The notes under the pieces were generated by a model. The model ran no database searches and was not told the DNA's origin. It saw only the letters and a list, made by a program, of their open reading frames with translations. Shown piece by piece: positions 55,717 through 64,000 of a stretch of 64,000 nucleotides of DNA. Position 1 is the stretch's first letter; each line of letters opens with the position of its first letter. This DNA is from Aquatica leii. Taxonomy: Eukaryota; Arthropoda; Insecta; Coleoptera; Lampyridae. The stretch covers positions 230,228,532-230,292,531 of the forward strand of contig CM069432.1 of assembly GCA_035610365.1 (NCBI GenBank), in the 5' to 3' direction. The position numbers were made by a program, and so were the translations under genes.

Positions 55717-57351
55717 TGTTACGCCGGAAAAATTCCAGTTGTGAGTTATGTTTTCCTTCTGAGATATAATCGTAATTAAATCTATTTTCGCCGTTTGTTT
55801 ATTTTAAGTTGGTTTATGAGTTCTTTGTTCGAGTACATTCGTACTTGAATTTCTTTATGTCAAACGTTTAGATTACGTGGAAAAATTAAGTCGTTATCTT
55901 AATTTATTAGGCAGTTTAAATTCTTGTAATATAATAGTTTGTCAAATTGACAGTTTCACGTACAAGCGAAACGCTGTGTCCTAATTATATAAATATGACG
56001 TAATATGATTGTTTGTCTCTTTATTGCACTTCTTCGCGAGAGTATTTTGGTGTTTGAAGTTTCGAACGCAGCCTTTGTGGAAAGGGCAGTCGACGAAAGT
56101 TGATATATAGACGTGTTTTTGGTAAATGTGAGAGTGGGAAGTTAGTTGGTTGACGGTCATAAAAATGTAGATCACGCAGGTGATAATTCACCTTTTCTAA
56201 TAATTACCGTGGAAGTAAAAGAAGATGGTGCAGTGAATTTAAGTGGAAAACTTTCCTTTTTCGTAATTACGGTTAATTAAGATCACTGTTTTGCCTAAAT
56301 TAATATCGCATGTTTCGTTACGTGAATTTGTGCGTGAGTTTGTTTCGCAATCTCATCCTTCGCCTTGGGGGCGGATTAATAAATCTTCCACTGGTAACCT
56401 ATTGTTTGGGAAGCAGCCGAAGTCCATCGAGGTATTAGCTTTCAAACCACTGGACCAAAGTTCAACCGGTATCACCAATTAAGAATTAAGGTATTTATCG
56501 ATTTTGTTGTTTGATCGTGCAGTGTCCCGCGATTAAAAATGCAGTAAAAGCTTTCAATTTTGAGTCAATTGAAATTACGACTAACGTTGAATTTAATTAT
56601 TTCAACGAACACGTATAGTGTTTGCGCGAAATTAAAATCAATTAATTTTGTTTTGGTGCGTTTGAGAAATAATTCGTATTTCGAATATATGATAATGTAA
56701 CGACTTATAAACTATATTTTGTTTAGTTCGAATTAAAGTTCGGACATATATATGTTATAAACTGTATTGTTTTTTTTTTTGTGTGTGTTATTTTATTTGT
56801 TTGTTATAAATATGCGGTCAAGATCTTGAGATTTAATTATATTTGACGTCGAATTAACGCTATTGTAGTAGCATTTCTTTTTATAAATTTTAATGTAATG
56901 TTTTGTGTGTAAATTATTCATTTTTGTTTGCTTAAGATTATTTCATTTCTTTTATTCAAATTTATTTGATATCATTTAGTACTTGTTATTTTATTTTGTC
57001 TTGGTTTTAAATATTCAATCAATAAATGTTAAATTGTTAAATGTAAAGAGCTTTTATTTATTTAGCCGCCGCATACGTAAATTTTTGTTTAAGTGTTTTT
57101 CAGAATTGTTATAACCCAAGGTAAGTTCTGGGGTTATAACCAACCGGATGAGCTTTCAGGTAATCAGGGGTTTGAAAGCTTCCCCTTATAGAAATCCTTG
57201 ATTGGCGCCCTTTCCGTTTATTTGACGATTTTACCGTTCTAGTTCCATTTTTACGACGATCGCGTTTCCAATTTTTCACGGAATTTTAAATAAAACCCAC
57301 CCTTCTCCATTGAGCTAGTGGCACAACCCCCGTTTATGTTACTGAATTGCA
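55717..57351 (+). mobile_element. long LTR of a BEL/Pao element (copy c)
   Basis: Proposed LTR from TGTTACGCCGG (55717), a typical BEL/Pao start, to AATTGCA (57351), 1635 bp. It shares with copy a an identical AT-rich block ending in aaagagctttta (57022-57058), the GGTAAGT hairpin, TGGCGCCC (57203-57210), AACCCACC / TGAGC / GGCACAAC, and CAGGCAGTRAC at the right edge. BEL/Pao integrase follows directly. Ends were set by these motifs, not by comparison with a 3' LTR. Confidence 0.65.
57108..57140 (+). promoter_or_regulatory. leader hairpin with a splice-donor-like loop (copy c)
   Basis: A perfect 10-bp stem (gttataaccc 57108-57117 with gggttataac 57131-57140) closes a 13-base loop with GGTAAGT. 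A 3' splice-like ATTGCAG|GC is at 57346-57353. A second small hairpin follows (agctttca / tgaaagct, 57151-57180), whose loop holds GGTAA. Confidence 0.7.
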
Positions 57352-57353
57352 GG

Positions 57354-58722
57354 CAGTGACTTTGTGTTAATTTTGGAATGTAACACATTAACTGAGTTAG
57401 AAAAGGTAGAACAAATGTTGTTAAAAATTGTTCAACGAGTTCACTTTTCGAATGAAATGTTTTTGTTAAAGACCACCAACAATTGTTCTCCGGTCTTGCG
57501 TAAACTCAGACCATTTACTGCAGATGACTTACTACAGGTTGGTGGGCGTTTATTTAATTCCGATATAGATTTTGATAGCCGACATCCTATTCTTTTTCCT
57601 TTTGTAGTTTTATTAATATAACACTTTCATCGTAACAACTTACACACAGGACATAATTTGGTGTTGTCCTTACTAAGGCAATGCTACTGGATACTGTCTG
57701 GTTGAAGTACTATTGGCTCTCTTGTTTCAAAATGTAATTATTGTTTTAGATATCGACCTCTGACACCTAACCCTTTAATGGTAAATTTACCTTATTGTCG
57801 TACAGAGAAAGCGAAACCGTTTTTAAGAACCGGTGTAGATTACGCGGGTCCCTTTTCTATAGATTTGAACCGTCATCAAGATACTCGGTCGCAAAAAGCC
57901 TATATTTGCTTATTTATTTGCTTTGCCGTTAAGGCTGTTCATTTGGACTTAGTTTTCAACTTTTCCACTCGTAATTTTATGCAAGCTTTTAAGCGCTTTC
58001 TAGGACGTCGAGGTATATGCACAACTACATATGTATTCCGATCGAGGCAGTAACTTTATTGGGGCTGAAACTGCCCTAAAGGAAATGTACCAATGAATTT
58101 CTTCAAAAGAGTTTGAACCTAAACTTTCTAAAGAATTAGCTAATCGAGAAATTGAATGGAAATTCCATGTCCCTACCCCTACATGGGAGGGTTGTGGGTG
58201 TCTAACATTAAGTGTGTTAAAACTAATTTATTTAAAGTTATTAGATCTCAACTCTTGACGTATGAAGAAATGAATACGTTACTTACTCAAATTGAGTCAT
58301 TACTGAATTCACGTCTTTTATGCGTTTTATCTTCAGACCCATCAGAACCTTTCGCACTTATGCCCTCACATTTTTTAACGCTTACTCCTATCGACAAATT
58401 ACCTGTTCATGATTTTACCTAGTAGATTAGATAGATATCAAATCATAGATCAGATGGTCCAGCAGTTTTGGAAGCGTTTCATCTTGAGTATTTACATACA
58501 TTACAGGCTCGAAACCGTTGGCATACTGAATCCAATCATATCACTGTGAATATCATAGTTCTAGTTCAAGAACCAAGTAGTCCTCCTTTGCATTAGCCAA
58601 TAGGACGTATTTTAGAAGTTTTTCCTGATAAGGATGGTATAGTACGAGTAAAATATATAACCACCCAGTAGTCAAGGTCTGTTCTTTACCTACGTAATAA
58701 AATACTTTATTTTTTAGAATAG
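57354..58722 (+). pseudogene. BEL/Pao integrase remnant
   Basis: Plus strand: LTELEKVEQMLLKIVQRVHF, LRKLRPFTADDLLQVGGRLF, HPILFPF, a stop, HRNNLHTGHNLVLSLLRQCY and CNYCFRYRP (HHCC finger), KPFLRTGVDYAGPFSIDL (first Asp 57838-57840), YICLFICFAVKAVHLDLV, FKRFLGRRGICT, a frameshift, then SDRGSNFIGAE-type reading (second Asp 58040-58042). After shifts: GGLWVSNIKCVKTNLFKVIR, with Val at 58198-58200 where the family has the catalytic Glu (GGLWEAxVK), and TQIESLLNSRLLCVLSSDPS. The C-terminus ends RILEVFPDKDGIVRVKYI. Gag, protease and RT are absent: the LTR joins integrase directly, so this is an internally deleted copy. Confidence 0.88.
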
Positions 58723-59180
58723 TTACCTTAAGTTAATTGTGCAATATTATTGTTTTAGTTTAGAGACTTTGTTTGTTCAGAAGTATATTTCAGGGTCGGC
58801 GGGTGTGTTTTGAGTTGATAAATTTTATTTTTCCTTCAAATGACATACGTTTTGTTGAACTTTGTGATAAAGTTTAATTGTCACTATTTTCTTATAAAAT
58901 AAGTCAGTGTTAGACAGTTAGGCGACGCGCTATAACGCCTTTTGGTTTATTTCAATTAATTAAAGCTATGTAATGCAATAAATTAGTAAATTTAGGAACA
59001 CGTTAAATCAAAGTTGTACTAAGTGCAACATACAAAAACCGTCCAAGTCTTTCAACCTATCCCTACCTTCCTGTTTCTTTCGAAAATCATGACAGGGAAA
59101 TGACTTTAGGTAAGTTTTTTATTATATAGTTAAGTTGCAATTAGTGATAATTTTTCTTTTTGAATTTTGATACGTTACAG
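58723..59180. other. 3' end of the BEL/Pao copy, 3' LTR not confirmed
   Basis: cagggtcggcggg (58794-58806) resembles the purine-rich tract before a BEL/Pao 3' LTR, but the following TGTGTTTTGAG does not clearly match the 5' LTR start. The hairpin and TGGCGCCC of the 5' LTR do not reappear downstream, so the 3' LTR is truncated or highly diverged. Confidence 0.4.
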
Positions 59181-59181
59181 A

Positions 59182-59475
59182 TATCGTGACTTGGAACAGG
59201 TTTGAAGAAACCAAACAATTTTTCATTGTTGAGATAACAGGACGGTTACCAAAAATACCAATAAAATTTAGCCAGCACTGGAGCAAATAAAAAGTAGCGG
59301 TCAAAAAATGCTCTGAGCTGCTAATACGTCCTAAACCGCTGATGTAACTTCAAACGGGTTTGAAAAAACCAAACAATTTTTTATTGTTAAGATAACAATG
59401 GTTACCAACGGTACTAATAAAATTTTGCTAGCACTGGAGCATATAAAAAGTGCCGGTCAAAAAATACTCTATGAA
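59182..59475 (+). repeat. tandem pair of about 130-bp units, period about 158
   Basis: The unit with gaaaccaaacaatttttcat, gataaca, ggttacca and gccagcactggagca (59185-59312) repeats from about 59343 (accaaacaattttttattg, gctagcactggagcatat), ending before 59475. Roughly 85 percent identical by eye. No coding sense. Confidence 0.75.
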
Positions 59476-59640
59476 GAGAACGCGTTTTGTGATAAAGAAT
59501 TCATTCTATGCAAACATACAACACAAAAAAGTCACATAATTATGGCTATAATATGTATGTTCTATCTGGCGTAAGCGGTTTTAGTTCAAATTTTGAATTT
59601 TGTAATAGTAAAACTGACGTAAACTGAATGTGAAACATAA

Positions 59641-59742
59641 TAAAATAGTTTTTGGCTAAATGATGTATATATTTATTAAAAATTTCGAAAGCTTGTGAGT
59701 TTTTTAATAAACATATACCATTTACCCAAAAACTATTTTATT
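59641..59742 (+). repeat. foldback of a PLE3-type 3' tail
   Basis: The right arm (about 59685-59742: cgaaagcttgtgag, then tttacccaaaaactatttta) matches the PLE3 3' end at 26955-27015. The left arm (59641-59683) is the same tail inverted, about 41 bases with some mismatches. No PLE coding sequence is attached. Confidence 0.8.
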
Positions 59743-62728
59743 ATGTTTCATGGTGAAAATTTTGTATTTACTTAGTTAAGTTGGAAATAATGAATGTAGC
59801 TATAGTAAAACTAAATCGCTTTAAACGGCGTAAACATTCATATTGTCCAATGGTATGAAAATCGCATAGTTTCTTTAATATCTACATTTTTGGTAACAGA
59901 GCCACAGTACAACGATTTTTGAAATCTGAAAATTGTAGAATGGATATTGGCCGCTTAGATACAGTGTCAATATGTAATATGCACATGGATGGACTCGATT
60001 TGCAGGATTTTCTTTTAGCGTTGTATACTATTAAACTAAAAAGTTGAAAATGGTATATGCGCATTTTTTGTCGCATGGTTGATGTGGTGATTGTGAATGC
60101 ATGGTTATTCTCCAGGCGGATTGATAGGCAACTGAATAAAAACGATTTTTTTCTTCTTTTCTTTTTTTTAAGAATTTAAAACTACATTAAAACTAGTCTC
60201 ACGTGAAATTGGAAACGACAATCGTTTTTCGCGCACCTAATGTAGTACCAACATTTTTGTTAGCAATGTAACATACTTATCAAAATAATATGTACCACAC
60301 ATTTGATAATGATAGTAAAACACATTATAAAGGGAGTGTTAAATGATATGAAATCAAAATGGCATTGGTTAACTTTTATCTGATAAGGAGATTACTTATG
60401 CGTAAGTTGTAACTCAAAATCCAGGATGTTTCGGTTAATATGATATTTAATAACTTTTTTTTGTAACATAAACATGTTGTTTACCGGAACAAATATAATG
60501 CACGTGCTTATCTTATCTACTGAATAAACAAAAGATAGAAAAAAAGGTAAAAAGATGTTTTGGAACTACTGTTTTTTAAATAAATAAATACGTTTTGATA
60601 TCAAATAAATCATTCAATAGAGGGTGAACTAAAATATTTAAATTTTTCTTAAAGCTATTTTTCAGATGATTTGTTTAGAATATACAGTTGTCTTTGTACA
60701 ATGTTGGATTTAGGTTCAAATAAAATTCCAACCACTTTAGAAATTTTTAAGCTGAATAACACTAAAATCAAAACAAACAATTTATTTATGGTACCAAATT
60801 CATTCCTAATGTTATGACAACAAAAATTTTTTAACATAAACCTAAACATATTAATTAACAAAAATAATTGTATAAGTGACAGATACAATGGTTCGTATTA
60901 ACATTATACGCATTTTTTCAAAGAAGAGATACTGAAGTATAAAGGAATATTTTATTTGGGATTTCACGGTCGTTTCATTTTGGACATTATATTTTATGGT
61001 CATAAATAAGTTGTTAAACTTTAATTTACCATTGCATAATTGTGTTAAACTATTATTTTATGATTAATAGCTAATTCGAATATTTCCATAGTGTTGTCGC
61101 GCACAACTACCTTATACTAATTTAATGCTAAATTATTAGATTTTCTCCTTTGAAGTGTAGTACCTTTAATTAGTTAAGCATTAATTATGTTGTTAATTTA
61201 TCACGCGATGACAGATTCACTAAATGTAGTTTTTTTTAACTGATCGATTATTTAATTTCTATTGTAATTTATTATCGGCATTGGTAGTACAAATTTCTGA
61301 TAAATTTAACACTAATATAAACGACAAAAAAACTATGAAATGTAACACAAAAAGCAAAACGTGCTTACATCCAAGAAACACCTATTAATATTTATTGTTG
61401 AACCAACAATTCTATTCTCTTCCACTTTGCTTTTGTAACAAAAGAAGCCGGTAGGTGAGAATTACTACTTTTCTAACGGACATTCCTTGTTCGTTGCTTA
61501 ACAATACATATCCTGTCGCATTCGAGAGTTATTATAATAAACTTATTTAGAAATTTAATAAATATTGCGGTTTTAAATGCTATAATATGTTTATTCTAAA
61601 CATGAGTATTCTACGTGTTTTGAATATTTGTCTCTAAACATCGTTAACTAGATATTTTGCATAGATTGATGTAAATTAATCAAAAAGTACAATAAAATAG
61701 GGACAATAGTAATTTTAAATTTAACAATACGTGCCGCAGTAATAACATAAATAGATTAAGTTGGATTTTTTGCAGTAAATTCAATATTTCAACACCTACA
61801 AATATACTACATAAAATACGTCCGTCTATTTAATTGTTGTACAAGACAAAATAATTCTTTGAAATATGTCTTTGTCCTTGTTTTTTTTTGGTCTAATAAT
61901 TTCGATTTTTTAAGTACTTATTTTTATACGTTTTACACTACGCCGTTATACTTACAGTTTTAAGAGGTGGTAGTATAGTGCCAAGACTAGCAAACATAAA
62001 TTTAGTTTTTTTGGGACGCTTATTTATTTGAAGAAGGTCTTGATAATTAAAAATGTTAAACATATAAAAATATTTAATTTCTAAATGAAATAATTGAAGA
62101 ATTTTCTTAATAAAAAAGTTAGGTTTTTACCAGATTACTCTGTTATTAAATTTTACTTAATTTTTTTACGTTTCTAGTAAATAAACTATGTGACTTAAGA
62201 CCTAACAACATTTAAATGTTTTATTTGTTTTAGTTTGCTCTGTGATTTGATTTGTTTTGTACAAATTCAATATTTTTATCATATATCTTAATGTAACTTT
62301 AGTTGTAGTTGTTTTCATAAGTTCATATTTGGGCATTTTATATATGAACTGTTTTGCTGGAGATCGTTACAAAAAAATTGTAATTATTTAATGATTGCTT
62401 AATAAATTACGTAAAAATTAAATATAGGTTTAATAACGACAGACGCAAATAAGAAAAACTGACTGTTAAGATAAAGACAAACTATCGGCTCATTTACCTT
62501 CTTTTACCCGAAGTGCAAAAGAATTATGTAGGCAGATAAAGATTTAAGTAAACAATAGTATTATTGAAAGAATTTTTCGTTTGTAAAATCAAGCACTTTG
62601 TATTGCAGTTACTTCAGTCGGTAGTCATCAAGTACTTATGTTAGTTTCGTTTCTACGTGTTGATGTAATTTTGTTTATTATTGTGTCTGAATTTATTGTT
62701 ATTTTTATTTATAATATATACCCTTTTG
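59743..62728. other. 3 kb of AT-rich DNA with no recognised gene
   Basis: A block-Z-like word (aatgtagtaccaacat) occurs at 60239. Otherwise there are only short AT-rich open frames without motifs. Confidence 0.45.
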
Positions 62729-64000
62729 CAGTGCCGTCGCGTGGTTAGTTGGCGCCCGGGGCGAGAGTTCGTCAGCCCCCCCCCCCTCTCCACCACCAAC
62801 TCGATCTTTCACCCATCCGCCCATCCATTATTAAACCTATTATCCTTTATTAAAACCTTTTGTGTATTTGAAAACACCAAAACACCCAAATGGTTGCCAG
62901 TTACCTTTCAAGTTTTAAGAATACCAGAGTCAGGAATAAAAAAAGCAATTAAAAATTATTTAAAACATTAAAACAGTACATACATTTTATAAAATATAGT
63001 TAAGAGAATCACGATAAAAGGTATACATTAAACACTAAAAAACATTCGTCTGGCTTTTGCACAAGTAAATGTCGTAACTATTTTATTGAAGTCTATATTT
63101 CGTGCCTCGTCGTTTTCAATTGACAGGATGGCCAAAGTATTCAGTCTTTCTTGGGACATAGTTAGGCGCAAATATGTCTTTATGAGTTTTAGCTTACTAA
63201 AGCTACGTTCCGCATTTGCAACTGTCACTGGTGTAGTTAACAACACTCTTAGTGCACTCCACAGATTCATAAATAAGTCTTTGCTGCCGGTTTTCTTGAT
63301 TGATCGCAACACGTCAATAGGTTGAACTTCTGGTTCATTTAGCTCTAAGATGGAAATCACATGTTGCAGTTCACAAAAAAGTTGATATCCGAAACACCGT
63401 CAGTATTCTTTAAGTGGGATTCCAGTTTCAAACAACTTTGTTTTAAGTCACCTTTTTCTGGAAGTTTAGCCACTTTATATAAAAAACCCCATTGTGAACT
63501 ATGATTGTTAATTGCAGTTGACATACTTTTAAGTGAGGTTGAAACCGTATCCACTAAGGGATAAAAGACCTCTCTGTTGAATGTGTCTTCTGCAGATGTA
63601 ATTACTTCATCACCACTTTCATACGAAAAGATACGCGTCTTTTTGCAAATTATTTTTTCTGGGAAGACTGGTTGTATTTCAAGCTGTTCTGCAATATGTT
63701 TGGCTGAAATTACTGCGTTGGTGAATCCAGTTATTACAAATTTGTCTAGAAAGTCCAAGCAATTATTCAACTTTTTCACAGCATCACTAACGTCTTTAGC
63801 TTTCCCTTGAAGACTTTTACTGATGATATTGATTTCAAAGAGCAAATCATGCCATAATAGTAAGCATACTAAGAAAGAAAAGTCTTCTATATGTTTGGCT
63901 AAGAAATAAGCCTCGCTTGCTGTCTGAGGATCGTCCGTTTTTTCACTTAATTCGATCAGAGCATCCCGGACTTCAACGTATTGGTAGCGAACAGTTTGAA
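62729..64000 (-). mobile_element. second hAT/ZMYM1-like transposon, 3' half, cut by window edge
   Basis: The left terminus cagtgccgtcgcgtgg (62729-62744), followed by a C-run (62775-62786), pairs in type with the 2898-2913 end of the first element. The transposase 3' end follows on the minus strand. The remainder lies right of the window. Confidence 0.78.
63028..64000 (-). pseudogene. hAT-type ZMYM1-like transposase, C-terminal half, one frameshift
   Basis: Minus strand from the right edge: TVRYQYVEVRDALIELSEKT, ASEAYFLAKHIEDFSFLVCL, LLWHDLLFEINIISKSLQGK, then FLDKFVITGFTNAVISAKHI, KKTRIFSYESGDE and a C-terminal hAT dimerisation domain: NLWSALRVLLTTPVTVANAE, RSFSKLKLIKTYLR, RLNTLAILSIENDEAR. 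It ends at about 63028 (ARRMFFSV). The only break I see is a one-base shift at a six-A run (63375-63380), where VSDINFF should continue as CELQHVISILELN. The catalytic end (AERSFSKLKLIKTYLR) is intact. Much less decayed than the copy at 1-1697. Confidence 0.88.

Noticed and set aside
1-64000. A single hAT element split by the whole window
   Set aside because: The N-terminal half is at the left edge and the C-terminal half at the right edge, both on the minus strand, so the missing halves lie outside the window. They are two copies, with very different decay.

Overview
The window is a strongly AT-rich stretch of arthropod, most likely insect, nuclear DNA. Nearly everything recognisable in it is a decayed transposable element. 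The element set (mariner, piggyBac, PIF/Harbinger with a separate MYB gene, hAT/ZMYM-like, Tigger/pogo, Crypton-like tyrosine recombinase, GIY-YIG Penelope-like elements, BEL/Pao and Gypsy LTR elements) is typical of insects with large genomes. A beetle or hemipteran is a guess only. I found no convincing intact host gene, no tRNA or rRNA and no CRISPR array. The only host-like coding sequence is a broken macrodomain (TARG1/OARD1-like ADP-ribose hydrolase) at 30.56-31.0 kb, lying inside a 1.9-kb unit with inverted ends.

Layout, left to right. 1-2.9 kb: the 5' half of a hAT/ZMYM1-like element on the minus strand, with its right terminus at 2913. 3.2-4.4 kb: a dead mariner. 7.4-8.7 kb: Penelope-like element PLE1 with an inverted 5' part and a hammerhead-like motif. 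8.8-10.75 kb: Harbinger 1, a transposase (+) facing a MYB/SANT gene (-). 13.97-16.7 kb: a long-armed MITE followed by a Tc1/IS630-type transposase pseudogene. 16.97-18.4 kb: PLE2 (-), ending in a foldback. 18.4-20.8 kb: Harbinger 2, with the same convergent gene pair. 21.2-23.0 kb: a long LTR with a structured leader. 23.2-23.9 kb: a Crypton-like recombinase. 24.1 and 26.0 kb: copies of the MITE end blocks. 26.5-29.0 kb: a Tigger transposase split by PLE3. 29.6-32.5 kb: three nested inverted repeats, the innermost holding the macrodomain. 33.9-35.1 kb: a hAT MITE with a perfect 8-bp target duplication. 38.6-39.3 kb: an insect DDE transposase pseudogene (-). 39.3-47.3 kb: a 5'-truncated Gypsy whose LTR is split by a piggyBac at TTAA, the piggyBac being split in turn by a 1778-bp solo LTR. 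54.1-55.1 kb: a young MITE with 227-bp arms. 55.7-58.8 kb: a BEL/Pao LTR plus integrase. 59.2-59.7 kb: a tandem repeat and a PLE tail foldback. 62.7-64 kb: the 3' half of a second hAT/ZMYM1-like element, less decayed than the first.

The most useful signals are these: the macrodomain inside a transposon-like unit; two LTR leaders that present GGTAAGT in the loop of stems whose sequence differs but whose pairing is kept; hammerhead-like motifs in three different PLEs; inverted duplications at several PLE ends; and an insertion stack (Gypsy, then piggyBac, then LTR element) dated by clean target duplications.
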